Source of the DNA: Epithemia pelagica
Taxonomy: Eukaryota; Bacillariophyta; Bacillariophyceae; Surirellales; Surirellaceae
Direction: 5' to 3'
NCBI GenBank assembly: GCA_946965045.2
Contig: OX337230.1
Location: 3,720,001-3,784,000 of the forward strand
Length of the DNA: 64,000 nt
The notes beneath the pieces are model-generated. The model saw only the letters and a list, made by a program, of their open reading frames with translations. It was not told the origin of the DNA and did no database searches. Positions 37,491-49,335 of the stretch are shown here, in pieces (the stretch's first letter is position 1; each line of letters starts with the position of its first letter). The translations under genes and the position numbers were made by a program.

Positions 37491-38477
37491 CTACGCAGCA
37501 TTGTGGTGGTGTTCTTTTCGTTGGAGACGAAACAATCCATTGTAGCATGCCGTGTTGGTGGTTCGTTGTCCGGACCACGGTCGTGAAACGGTTGGGTTGG
37601 TAGACTCCTGATTATTCGTATTGTCGTGTGTCGTATTTGTCCATGGCTGCTGCTGGTTCTGTTTCGTCGTAGCAATAGGGTGGTCGGCGGGTACCACACA
37701 ATCCCAGGTAAAGTAGTCGGGTAACACGTCCCAAAAGGTTCGAGAGGCGGCGGGAATTCGCCAGGTATGATAGAGCAAAATCAAGGTTTGCCGTGTCGAT
37801 AAGCGATGCAAGGCTTGAATCAAGGCTTGGACCGAATGCGATTCATACACCACTTCGGACGCACAAATACAGGAAAACGGGCCGGTCCGACGCGCCACAC
37901 CATGGATCTCCTCCTCTGCCTCGCCAGACAAGGACCAATCCTCCTTGTCATGGTTATTGTGGGACAGGGTCCAATCCCAGTGCTGCACGACAATGGGCGT
38001 ATCTCCCGGTCGTGTATTGGCCGCCACATTGCGTTGCAAATCGGGTAGATTATGTTCAATCTCGGCATCTCCTCCATCCGTCGCCCAACAGCGGTCAAAG
38101 CAGCGCAATCGCGACGCCACCAAGGTGGGAATACCCGAACATCCGGCCCCCACTTCCAAAAACGTTCCTCCCTGTGGTATGGCATGTTGTTGTTGGTGCA
38201 AGTCGATCAAATAACGAGCCAAGACAATGGATCCTTGCCAACAAGAGGAGCCGGTCCCACCCGCACCTTGACATTCGGGATCGTCCGACCAGAATGGTTC
38301 CAAAATGGTCAAGGATCCACTCAATTTGTTTGGTAACACAATGATGCGTTTGCCGTCAACCTCTGTATCGTCGTCTGGATCATCCTCATCTTTGCGGTGA
38401 TTGTCCTGGCTCGTTTCCGGGGATGTGTGCACTGGATCATTGTCCTGGGCCTTATTGGCATTCGGTGTTGCATGCAT
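37491..38477 (-). CDS. Family-16 protein methyltransferase (METTL21-like)
   Basis: A single exon of 328 residues. The N-terminal 40 residues are polar and acidic. The Rossmann fold follows: CWQGSIVLARYL, motif I FLEVGAGCSGIPTL (about 105-118, the SAM-binding glycines), TDGGD (end of strand 2, acidic) and LPDLQRNVAAN. A later CASEVVYE precedes the long C-terminal helices (LIQALHRL) and TLILLYHTWR. This is the PF10294 pattern, whose members methylate lysines of elongation factors, chaperones or other proteins in the cytosol; the substrate cannot be told. The last 70 residues are Gln/Asn/Thr-rich and poorly conserved in type. The ATG at 38477 is the first in frame. Confidence 0.85.
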   Translation of the reverse strand: MHATPNANKAQDNDPVHTSPETSQDNHRKDEDDPDDDTEVDGKRIIVLPNKLSGSLTILEPFWSDDPECQGAGGTGSSCWQGSIVLARYLIDLHQQQHAIPQGGTFLEVGAGCSGIPTLVASRLRCFDRCWATDGGDAEIEHNLPDLQRNVAANTRPGDTPIVVQHWDWTLSHNNHDKEDWSLSGEAEEEIHGVARRTGPFSCICASEVVYESHSVQALIQALHRLSTRQTLILLYHTWRIPAASRTFWDVLPDYFTWDCVVPADHPIATTKQNQQQPWTNTTHDNTNNQESTNPTVSRPWSGQRTTNTACYNGLFRLQRKEHHHNAA

Positions 38478-38857
38478 GACGGTCTTCTATTGTATTATCG
38501 CCGCAATGAGCACCGTCATGGTTTGCCAAGGAGGTATATGTCAGTAACGTCAGTTTTGTCTGGCCTGTTGATACGGTGCACGTCTGGATTCTATGCCCTC
38601 TATCTGTTCGTAAAATGTTCTCTAACCTCAAGTAGACGTTCCCTTGTTGGGGTCAGCCGAATAGAAGCATCAGGAGAGAGGTGTTGCGCCTTTTTTGTGG
38701 CCCATTTATTCCACACATGGAGAAGGTGTGTGCGTGTTTGCGAAAGTATTATTATTACAGTAAGAGTATTATGTTCCTGGGTCAATTTCAAAAGCGGATC
38801 CACCATATGAGCGGTGTCCCCCACCAGCAGTCCCCCTTCCTCCAATGCTAATTATTA
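38478..38857. other. Spacer between methyltransferase and ABC transporter
   Basis: Holds the methyltransferase promoter and the transporter 3' flank. A minus-strand 81-codon frame (38845-38600) starts from TTG and has no recognisable domain; I do not call it. Confidence 0.5.
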
Positions 38858-41800
38858 TTAGTTGTCATCCTTGTGTTCTTCTGCAGCCCGACTCTTTTCC
38901 ACCATACTTTTGAACAAACCATCTTCCTTGTTGAGCAAGACTTGGGGCGAATCGTATTCGGCAATGTGTCCACTGTCAAAGACCAAAATCTTGTCACTGT
39001 CCATAATGGTATTCAATCGATGCGCAATGGTCAAAATGGTGGCCCCGGCAAAGTTTTGTCGGATCATGGTTTGAATGGCCGCATCGGTACTATTGTCAAT
39101 ACTGGCCGTTGCTTCGTCCATGAACAAAATCTTGGGTTTGCGCAACAGGGATCGGGCAATACAGAGCAGTTGCCGTTGGCCCTGCGAAAAGTTTTCTCCA
39201 CCCTCGGCCACTTGTTCTTCCAATCCCAAGGGAAGGTTGGCAATCACTTCGTCCATTTGCACCTTTTGCAACGTGTCCCAAATTTCTTCGTCCGTGGCCT
39301 TGCGGAACGGATCAAGATTGTACCGGACGGTATTGGAAAAGACGATTGGATCTTGCGGAATAATGGAAATGTTACTGCGCAAGGTGGACAAGCCAATGGT
39401 GGAAATGTCGACACCATCAATCAACATTTTGCCACCGTCCTTTTCAATCTCCGAAACACGGAACAGCTGTGGAAAAAGCAATCAGCGAAATGTGGCGTGA
39501 GAGAACAGACAAGAATCACGAGGAACCGGAACCAAACACCGAGCGGCACTTACGCAAACCATGAGACTACTCTTCCCAGAGCCGGTTCGACCGGCAATTC
39601 CAATTCGTTCCCCACCCTTGACATTCAGAGTAAGGTCCTTGAGCACCAAGGGGCCATCACGGTATCGCATCGAGGCGTTTTGAATTTGAATCGAACCCGT
39701 CGAGGGCCAAGTGCCTTCGGGAGGGTCGTTTTCCGGAACAAATTCGGCCGCCTCGGGTTCAATGTTTTCACTGTAATACAAAATACGTTCCACTGAACTC
39801 ATTTGGGCCTCCAATGTGGCAAGCATACGGACTCCGTGTTTCAAGTAGTTGCTCACTTCAATACTATAGGCCAAGGCCAATCCCAACCATCCGGCCGAAA
39901 TGAAATTCTCCTCGTATGTTGCCAAAGCTACGACTGCAATCAGTGTGGCCAAGATTCCACCCAAGATATCCAGTCGGAATCCCAACCACATGTTGGTCAA
40001 TTGTACCAGCACGTAGGACGCGTTCATGGTATCAAAGGACTTTTTGCACTCTTCAAAAAAGCGATGCTCGGAGCCATAGGCTCGAATCGACGAGGTTCCC
40101 GAAATGGCTTGCGAAAAGTCGGCAAAAATGGGTGAATTGGCAATGCTCGTTAACCGTTGCAACTCGGTCGATGTTTTCCGGAACCATTTCTGTACGACAT
40201 AATAAATCCAACCCATGGGCACCAGAGGCGCAAGGAGGGTGCCCTTGGTGGCCGCCACAATGGCACCAATCGCACCCAACACATTAAAGACCGTCGTCAT
40301 TCCTTGCGACAGTGTTTGTGTCAGTTCCAAATCGACCTTGTCCATATCCGCCGCAAATCGATTCAAGACACGGCCAATGGGTGTCACGTCAAAAAAGGCA
40401 ATGGGAGCCCGAATGATACTTTCGGTCAGGTTGTCGTGGAGTTTCTTGGATGCCCTCAGTCGATGAACGGCAATGACCACTGCTCTCAAGGCCAAACAGC
40501 ACACTCCAAACAGACCAAAGCTGGCATACACTCCCAAATAATAGTACGTTCGTCCCGAACTGTGGGGTTCTCCTTCATCCACGGCGTCTACCGACCGTTC
40601 CGCCCACAAGGCCAACCAAAAGCCGGCCATGATTTCCGATGCACGTCCAATGCCAGCCACACAAATGGCGGCTGTGGCGACCATGACACCTCCGGCTTGC
40701 GCGTAATGATAATAGGCCGATCCCGCGACACTTCCTTCATTGCGTTCTTCGGTCGACACGAGTTTGGCTCCGCTCTTTTTCAAGGCCGCCTTTTTCTCGT
40801 CCGACAATTCTTCTTCCTTGGCCTTGCCCGTGTCAGCCGTTTCGTCTTCTTCTCCCTCTTGCGCTTTCGAGACATCGACCGCACCGGCAAATGACACTCC
40901 CTGTTCCAACAAATCCTTGTATTTTCCTTGATGCTTAATGGTACCGCCCTGCAAGACAATGACGGAATCGCACCGCGACAGCAAGTGGACATGATGTGTT
41001 ACCAACACACGTGTGATACCGGTTCCCAAGGTTCCGGCAATGGCTTGAGAAAAAATGTGTTCTCCCACATGGGTATCGACGGCACTGAGAGGATCGTCCA
41101 ACAACATGACCTTGGTTTGTTTCGAATAAAAGGCGCGCGCCAAACTGACACGGGCCTTTTGTCCACCCGACAAGTTGATTCCCCGTTCTCCAATTTCCGT
41201 CATGTCGCCGGCGGGAAGCATGGCAATATCATCGAGCAAGGCACAGGCTTGAATGACTTGATCGTATCGATCTTGATCAAATTCGCGTCCAAACAAGACA
41301 TTGCCCCGCAACGTGTCATTGACGACCCAGGGACTTTGCGCACTGTACGAGACAAAGCCTTCGGCGGCCGACAAAATGGCGCCATCGTAATCCTCCTTGC
41401 TAGCCGTGGTAGTGTTGGAATGATTCACGCGTGGAATGTACACTTTGGAATCTCCAATACTTTCCATTTCTCCCAAAATCGCCGACAAGAAGGAAGACTT
41501 GCCCGATCCCACTTCGCCCACGACAGCCACCAAACTACCGGCCGGAATGGTAAAGGACAAGTGTTGCAAGGTAATGGGTGTTTCCTTGGGAGTTCCCGTT
41601 CCGTCGCCACTCGCTCGACTGGCAAAACTTCGCACACTGACACTCATTTCGGCATCGGTTTTGCCGCCATCGGATTTGATACTGTGCCGCGAATTGCGTC
41701 GCGAGGCTCTTCGTTCCATGCGTTCCTTTTTCTTGCTGGGTTTGACTTGATTGATTTCTCGAATGGGTGCCGCATCGGGATCGACCCAACTAAAACTGGC

Positions 41801-43384
41801 ATCCACGACCGTGATACTGCCCTCTTGGGCGGCCTCGTCGGTGGGATCTGTGACGTTGGGCGGGGGTGTCGTTTGGACATAGTCACCCAATTCCGGCAGG
41901 CCCAAGTATCGTTCAATCCGACCCACGGCAATCTTGGATTGAATGTATTGCAACAAGCCCATGGGCAAAAAGGCAAAGGGAAATCGCATAATATTAAACA
42001 AGGCCACGGTCGTAAAGGCCTTGGCGGCCGTCAAGGGTTCATCTTGAATGGACACGTACGTGGCAAAGACCAGAACGGGTTGAATCAAGGGCGTCGCCAT
42101 TAACACGAGCGAAAAGCCAATGGCGGTCGTATAGGCCAATTTGGTCAAGGCCTTCATTTCATTCCGGCGCAATTGACCCACTTCTTGTCCAAAGGGACGT
42201 TCCCACGCATAAAATTTGATGATACGAATGCCCGACAAGATTTCATTCATCATTTTGACGCGCAAATCGGAAAATTTGAGTACTTTGCGGCGTTGTTTAC
42301 TGACAATACTAAAGACCATGGTATTGACGGGGGCCAACAAAATCATGTACCCGACCCCGACCCACGTGGCATTGCCCACCTGTCGATAAATCAAGGCGAG
42401 GGCCACCACAATTTGAAAGGGTGCGCCAACCAAAAAGCCCAAGAACTGCAAAAATCGTTGCAATTGGGCCGTATCGTTGCTCATCATATTCACCACTTGA
42501 CCGGTCGAGGTTTTGGCCCGACCGGCGGCTGACACGCGCAAGGCCTTGCGAAACAACAAGGTACTCACGGCGGTACGGACAAAGGTGGCACAATGGGCCA
42601 TGATCAATTGATTCCGCGTCACCAAGATTGTGACCATGATTGGTACGACACCCAAGATGGTGACTTGCAACCATGGATGGGGAAATTCATCATAATCTTG
42701 AATGGATTCGCCCGATTCAAAAAAGGTGACGAGTCGATTCAACATGAGAACGGGGACGAAGCCCAGTGCCGCGGAAACGAGATAAAAGGAGGTGGCAACA
42801 ACGACATTCCAAATCCCAAACGCCTTGGCAATGGCGGCGGCCAAATTCGGTTCTTGCAAGGGCGGTGTTTCTCCCACTTGTTTCCGTTGGGCCTCGGTCG
42901 TGCACTTGGCCAATTTGGCCGCATGATCGCGTCGAATCTTGTCATTGACCACGGCGGCCTTGGCGGCTTGTTCATTCCAGGCTTGAATAGCCTTGTCATA
43001 GGCCAAATCGGCCCGATCTTGTTCGGAAGGGACACCAATATCGTCCGCGTCCAAAACTTTGCGACTCCCCAAACCTAAAAAGGGCGTCATGTAATACAGG
43101 GTCCAATCGGACAAACAACCCGCCTGGTCTTCCAAGGAGCGTTCCCAAACTCCCAAATCGTCGCCCGTTTCCGGCAACTTTTTCTTGTTCTTTTTGTCAT
43201 TGTTGGTGGTTGTAGTAGTAGTCGAGGATGGTTCTTCTTCATTCTTGTTGTTGTTGTTGTTGTGTGGTGTTTCGTCCTCTGGAACATGTTCCATGCTGCT
43301 TTTCACGTCCTGCTTGTTGTTGTTGTTGTCGTCTTGTTGTTGTTGTTGATGCTCTTGGGACAAGACGGCGTCGGACTTGCACAT
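38858..43384 (-). CDS. ABC transporter, subfamily C (MRP type)
   Basis: Exons 43384-39554 and 39466-38858, 87-nt intron (GTAAGT...CACAG), phase 0, 1479 residues. Layout is TMD1-NBD1-TMD2-NBD2 with no TMD0. NBD1: Walker [10 protein letters not shown] (about 626), signature [15 protein letters not shown] (about 745) and Walker [13 protein letters not shown] (about 761), with Asp in place of the catalytic Glu, which is usual for the ABCC first site. NBD2: Walker [10 protein letters not shown] (about 1270), variant signature [13 protein letters not shown] (about 1369) and a canonical [12 protein letters not shown] (about 1391). The intron falls just after the NBD2 Walker A. ABCC proteins export glutathione or other organic-anion conjugates; the substrate and the membrane (plasma or vacuolar) are unknown. 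The N-terminal 55 residues are Gln/Asn/Glu-rich. The ATG at 43384 is the only one upstream of conserved sequence. Confidence 0.93.
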
Positions 43385-44332
43385 TGTACGATTGGTATAA
43401 AGCTTTGGACACACACACAGTCTACTCTTGTCAAAATCCGTCCTCCAAGCGGTTTGTCACCGAGAAACCTTGCTTTGGTGTTGGTTGTGAGGTGTGTGTG
43501 ATATCGTCAGAGGACGGCTGGTGGTTCGTTCGACTCTCTATACTCTTGAAGCAACACAAACTTGGACAAATAATACGCCAATCAATCACTCAATCAGGAA
43601 TCGTGTGTATTATGAAACAGAATGGACGATGATGGCACTATACAATCATGAATCGGGTCAAAGCCTCGAAGGAAGGTAGAGGAACACGTTGAGAACAATC
43701 ACGAGTGTTTTCGATGATGAGTGGTCAGATTCTCTTGTGCAGTGGATGTATTCACTCGATGGTAGACTCTATTCTCTATTCTCTTCTCGCTCTTGCTCAG
43801 TCGCATCGTCGTCACTTGGTGGAGAGTGGAGAGCGAGAGATGTGTGTCGTCAGAAAGTCTCAGAGAGAATAATATAATAGAATACCGTAGAGAAGTGGTT
43901 GCCGTGTGTGTGCCACTCTGTGCCACTGACTTTGTGCTGCCACCACCCACCACCCACCGGATGGGAGAGAGATAGAGAGAGCTGGTTGGGTCCGAATGAG
44001 TCAGCTGCACGCATGCCGGCTATTACGGGACTCCACTATGTTTGCTACCTTATCTTTTTCTCAGAAGGTCTTGGTTGGTCGCCGATTAAAACTCCGGGTC
44101 CGCCATATTTGGGGTCGCGGATTAGATTCATGCCACTCCATCTCTTCAGTCGCGAATCCATACGTACACGTTGTCGTGTCCACAATCTTTGGACGAGCGA
44201 GATCTTTCGAGTTCATCCTTTTTTCTCGACCCAACACAAGGAATCGACGACGACACCTTCTTGGGATTGAACACTCCATTCCCAATCATACCAATATCAA
44301 CAACAAATACAACAACAGCAACTACAACAACG
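43385..44332. promoter_or_regulatory. Divergent promoter region, ABC transporter / APS reductase
   Basis: A 948-bp spacer between two divergent starts. It has CA-rich 5' flank near 43410 on the transporter side and a CAACAAATACAACAACAGCA leader just before the reductase ATG. A GAGAGAGATAGAGAGAG run sits at about 43965-43982. No separate gene is supported. Confidence 0.5.
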
Positions 44333-45968
44333 ATGAAGTTTTTGATTTCCTTGTCGTCTCTCTTGTTGTGCAGCAGCAACGTGGTGGCCTTTGTGCCGGC
44401 CCCTCCCACGCGTGGCAAAGTGTCGGTGGTGGGGGCCTCGGTCGAAGCCGATACCGTCTTTGATCAAGAACAATACATTGCCGAAAGCAAGGAAATGCGT
44501 CTCAAACATTTGGAAGAACAATCCATGTTTGCACTCAAAATTGCCTGTGAAAACTATGGTACGTGGGACGAGTATACAGCAGCAGCTGGTATTACTCCCT
44601 GTGGATTCTCGTGTGGATTGGATCCAGATTGTTGGTGGTGTGGTTGCCGGATTCATGGTCGTGTTGTTGGGCCGTGACTCTCTCACTCTCGATATTGTGA
44701 CTGCCAATCCTTTCTCTCTCCAGGCAATGCCGTCTTTCCCAATGCCATGATTGCGGGCGATGTGGTGATTACCGATTTGTTGGGCCGCATGGGCTATTTG
44801 AAGGATGGTAAGGCCAAAATCATGGTGGTGGATACCTTTCACTTGTTTCCCGAAACCATGGAATTCCTCAAGGTGTTGGAAGAAAAATACGAATTCAAGG
44901 CCGAGGTCTTTTGCGCCGACGGCATTCCCATTGGCGACAAGGCGGCCTACGACAAGCGGTACGGAGCTGATTTGTGGAAGGAAGACATTGACGAATACGA
45001 CCGTGTTTGTAAGGTGGAACCCTTTCAACGGGGCCTCAAAACCTTGGAAACCGATTGTATGATTAATGGCCGAACCCGATGGCAAGGAGCCGAACGAGCC
45101 TGGATCAATCTCTTTGAAAATGCGCCCATTGGCGGTGGATTGGCCAAGTGCAATCCCCTGGCCTACTGGACGTTGGAAGATACCTTTGACTACATTACCA
45201 AATACAAGGTCCCCTATCATCCCCTCCACGAAAAGGGATATCCCTCCATTGGAGATGCGTAAGTAACACAACACACACAAAAGATGAACAATCTGGGAGT
45301 GTCTGGACGGATTCCATCTCTTACACGGTGTCTGCGGTTCCATCTTTTGTGGTTGTTGTTGTTGTTGTCGTCGTCGCCGTGGATCGATTCTTTTCTTTTT
45401 TCGAAACCCCCATTGATACAGCAAGGATACCATTCCGGTTCCGGAGGATGGTTCCGTCACGTACAAGGACGGTGAATGGACGGGTGACAAGACCATTTGG
45501 CTCGATTACGGCAAGGAACGTATTGGTCGCTTTGTTGGATTGACCAAAAAGGATGGTTCCACCAAGACGGAATGCGGCATCCACGTCGATGGTGCCGAAC
45601 GTACCTGGGATCGGGATTTGTGGGAAGAAGGATCCAGTGCCGTCCAAAAGCTGGCCACCGAAGACGACGCCTCGGCCCTCTTGGCCGGTGGCGACAAGCC
45701 CTCGATTGTCACGGTCTACGCGCCCTGGTGTCAATACAGTCAAGCCATGGAAGAGTCCATGGAAGAATTTGCCAAACAAGTGGGTGACGGCATGAATGTC
45801 TACAGTTTCCGTGGGGATGACAAGCGTGAATTTGTCATGGAAAATTTGAATACCAACTCCTTTCCCACCATTAATGTCATCAAGCCTGATGGAACCGCCG
45901 TCAAGTACGAATCGGAAGAACGAACGCCCGAAGCCTTTGCGAAATTTGTTGAAGAAGCCTTGGCATAA
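44333..45968 (+). CDS. Plastid APS reductase, iron-sulfur-free (APR-B) type, with thioredoxin domain
   Basis: Exons 44333-44558, 44724-45258 and 45422-45968; introns GTACGT...TCCAG (165 nt) and GTAAGT...TACAG (163 nt); 435 residues. The presequence is a signal peptide ending VVA, then FVPAPP, the diatom ASAFAP-type plastid signal. The reductase domain (about 75-310) has VDTFHLFPET, KVEPFQRGLK and GRTRWQG, and the catalytic Cys in KTECGIH (about 305). The Cys-Cys pair and CTR cysteines that hold the 4Fe-4S cluster in plant APR are absent (a single VCKVEPF), so this is the cluster-free type. It reduces adenylylsulfate to sulfite in sulfur assimilation. The C-terminal thioredoxin fold has YAPWCQYSQ (about 354-362): the second active-site Cys is Ser, unlike the CPFC of plant enzymes. 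SFPTINV supplies the cis-Pro. Confidence 0.92.
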
Positions 45969-46103
45969 TCTTTCATGAGTGTACGCGCGCGCTAACAGGG
46001 TCGTGGTGACCAACCACGGTTGTGGATTCCAGAATTGTGGTTTTGCGGTAACCATCAAGTCTACAGTCTATTCTAAATTATTCTAAAATAAAAAAAGTCC
46101 TCT

Positions 46104-48671
46104 CTAGGAGCCTTGTTTGTCGAGGGGTACCCATTTGCCATAGGTTCGTAGGGCAAGGCCGTCCTTGTGCAAGGGTTGATCGTGGCCGACTTGGACAAAG
46201 CCTTGACGAGGATAAAATTGATTGGCCTGTGGCAGCAGTGTAAGTGTTGTGGCCAGAAACAGAATGGAGTGTGGTGGTGATGGGGTGGTTGGTGGTGACC
46301 GTGACGCCGTCTTATTGGGTTTGTGCTTGTGCTTGTGGGACTGTACCACGGCGTCCATGGCCAGTTGCACGAGTTGCGTGGCAATGCGTCGTCGTTGAAA
46401 GTGCGGATGTACAAAGAGACGTTGAATTTCATAAGTTGCCACCACGACTCTTTTCGTTCTTGTTGTGGTGGTCGTCGTCTTGTCGTCGTCGTCATTGTCG
46501 TCTGGACCCACTCCTACTCTCGTGTCGGATGGGGGACACAATCGCACTCCAATACAACCCACCACATAATTGTTGTTGGAAGTTGTCCTCGTCGACGAGT
46601 TGGTTGTCGTGTCGTTCTTGTGAGGATTGGTGACACTACCTTGTCGACCATCCTCTTCCCCCGTAACAGCAGTTTCTGCTCCTTCTGCATCTTCTTGTTC
46701 TCCCATTCTTTGTGCGTGGTAGGTGGTTGTTGTGTTGACAGCCACGAGAAAGATTCCTTGATGTTGGGGAGACGAATAATGGGCTCCAATCGCACTCCTC
46801 CTACTACTGGAGGTTGGTGAGGTTTGTGTCGTCATGTGGTTTGGATTAGAACGAGGCGTCTTGTCGTTGTCGTTGTCGTCGACAGTCGTCGTGGCCAAAT
46901 CTTGATGCAAGGCGTTGCGGACCAGTTTGCGAATCGAAGGATAGGAATCCACATATGCTTGATACGAGTGTTGAAACAAGTCGCGGACATGCTCATCGTC
47001 CTCGGCCCGTTCCAATGGCAACATCCACACGATGGAATTCTTGTTTTGTTGGGGAGTGGCACGCCCATGAATGCATTGCGGAGACACAATTCTGTGGTTT
47101 CGATGCCTCCTACTCGTACGACTCGTTGTGGATCCAATCAGGCGTTGCAACAAACGCGTCGTCGAAAGACCCGCCGCACGCTCCTTCTCCTCCACGACGC
47201 ATGCTGGTGATGGTAGGACCCATCCCACACAATAGGATTGCAAATACAAGCGCAAGGCGGCATGTTCGTCGTACCGTTCCGGTGCCAGTCCCCAATCACC
47301 ACGACGACGACCACCACGACAACCGGCGGACCGGTTCGCCAGTGAGACGGCTGCCTCATAGGCCGTTTGGACCTGGACGTGTACCGGTAGACCGGAAGCA
47401 GTGGTTCTTTTTGTTCCTTGAAACACTGCCACCACCTCATCCACGGATGAGGCCAAGGGTGAAAACCGGGTCGTGGTACGAGGTGCTTTGGTTGGCGATT
47501 GTCGTCGTGTCGTCGAACTGCCACGGTGGAGTTTGGCGTGAAATTGTTCCCAATACCTCCTTTGAAAGCCCGTCGTGACCGAATCGACTGGTAGCGTGTC
47601 GTTGCGGTGGTTGTCCTTGTGGTTGGTATCATGATGATGATGAGGAGGATCATCACTTGGGCGTTTGTCATGGTTGTCTGGATTGGGAAATGGCCCCACT
47701 GGTTCCAACCACAGTAGGGCATTCTGTTGATTGTTCTTGTGATTGTCCTTGGAACTCAAAAAGGTTTGCCTCACCCAGTCCAAAAGGGCTTGTCGTCGAG
47801 ATGGCGGTTGGAGATAGGCCAAGACGACTTCCGAGACAATCAAGGTGGCCGCACAACCGTCGTCCTGATGCGGATTCTGGTGATGGTTGTGGGTTTGGTG
47901 TATTAGTCTGGGGGAATTGGCATGGACAATGTCCTGCAAGACCGTCTCCAAACTTGGAGTAGTAGTCGTCGTGTTGGTGGTGTCGTCGTTGTGGTGGTCC
48001 TTGTCCTTTCGATTCTTGGTGGTGGGTTCCGCCGCCGCTTTGTGGTTTGCTGCCACGTCGTGCAAATCGGCCGCCACCAAGCTATAGGTGGAATGACGAT
48101 TGGGAAATTGATACTGAGCGACCACAACGGCGCCTGGAGGGACGACCCTTTGTGTGGTGTTCTGGTTCGTGGAGGGTGGACTTGTGGTATTGTTGGTGGT
48201 TGTGGTTGTCGTTTCCGTGGTTGTCGTTGTTGTTGTTTCCGTGTTGGTGGTGGTGGTCGTCGAACCAACAAGGGTCCAGTCGGGATCGTATCGTGTGAGC
48301 AAGGTCTGCAAGTTGGATTCTGATTGTTGGGATTGTTGTTGTAGAGCTTGAAATTTGGTGTGACAAACACTGGGCAAATCCACATCGACGACATGAACAT
48401 TGTGATTGTCGTTGGGATTGGAGGACACGAGCGTGGCCAATCCCAGAACGTCGTAACCGGCTCCCAAACTCACCAAACACACTGCTGGGGGAGGAGGAGG
48501 ATCCTCTGGATGTGGATGTGGTGGTGGTGATTGGTTTGTGCATGTTGGTGGAATGGGTGCTGGTCGATGGACTTGCCAGAATCGCTCGAGTTGATCGTGC
48601 AGAATGGCTACCCTCAAGGCGTAACCGGCATGAACCAAGGGCGTACCACCACCAAACGAAGACGAGGATGA

Positions 48672-48705
<34 letters not shown>

Positions 48706-48911
48706 AAGAGGGTATCGGCCATGACTTGCAACAAGGTCAAGTAGCACTTGGACCAATCGTCGTTTGGGTGTCCCCGGTCATTATCATCATCATGACCCTT
48801 GTCCTTGTCATCATCCACTCCCAACAAGACGGACGCCGCATAGCCATGATGCAACAAGGCCGAACACTTGACACGAAGCGCATCGTGTGCCGTCCGTACC
48901 ACTGCATCCAT
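46104..48911 (-). CDS. Fusion: leucine carboxyl methyltransferase-like plus GNAT acetyltransferase
   Basis: A single exon of 935 residues. The first half fits the LCMT/PPM family: VVRTAHDALRVKCSAL and GYALRV near the start, SAM motif VSLGAGYDV (about 152), VVDVDLPSV with acidic strand end, LVAADLHDV, and SEVVLAYLQP (about 360). The family methylates the C-terminal Leu of PP2A or makes wybutosine (TYW4); the substrate is not decidable. From about 640 onward is a GNAT fold: RLFVHPHFQRRRIATQLVQL (about 830-850) matches motif A with R-R-x-x-A/G, and QANQFYPRQGF is the C-terminal strand. Low-complexity Ser, Thr, Asn and His runs interrupt both domains. The two enzymes in one chain are unusual. The 3' end converges with APS reductase, 135 bp apart. 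The ATG at 48911 directly precedes the conserved start. Confidence 0.8.
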
Positions 48912-49335
48912 CTCGCAACAGCTGTTGCACTCTTCGTCTCTCTTCGTCTTCGTCTTCTTCTTCTTTCTTCTTTCTTCTTTCTTCTTTCTTCTTTCTTCTT
49001 TCTTCTTTCTTCTTTCTTCTTCGTCTTGTGTGTGAGTGTGTCGATGGGAATAACTATTAGCTCTCGTTCTCCCTCTTGTGTTGCCTCTTCTCTCGTCGTC
49101 GTCGTCTCAGAACCGCTCTCCATCATCCGGATCTTTGGATATGGATCTTGCTAAGAAGACGTTATTGATACGGTATTTTCAAATTTCAAACTGGGAACGC
49201 CGGGGGACCTCCCATAAATTTGGCGCGCCTCAATCACACAAAATTGACCACCCCCGTGTCATTGCTCCCCATTCTTCTGAGAAACAAAAAAGGCAACGGA
49301 TATATCTTCTCTTTGTGGTGCACACAAAGAGAGCC
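48912..49335. promoter_or_regulatory. Divergent promoter, LCMT-GNAT / DDX11
   Basis: A 424-bp spacer separating two divergent ATGs. The half next to LCMT-GNAT is pyrimidine-only for about 90 bases on the plus strand (see the heptamer repeat). The half next to the helicase has TTTGGCGCGCC at about 49219. It probably drives both genes. Confidence 0.55.
48957..49020 (+). repeat. (TTTCTTC)n heptamer repeat, polypyrimidine
   Basis: About nine units of TTTCTTC, bordered by CTTCGTCTTC imperfect units, forming a strict pyrimidine/purine strand asymmetry within the divergent promoter. Such tracts can adopt triplex (H-DNA) structure. Confidence 0.9.

Noticed and set aside
38600-38845. 81-residue minus-strand frame after the ABC transporter
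   Set aside because: No ATG start, no motif; it lies in the transporter 3' flank.
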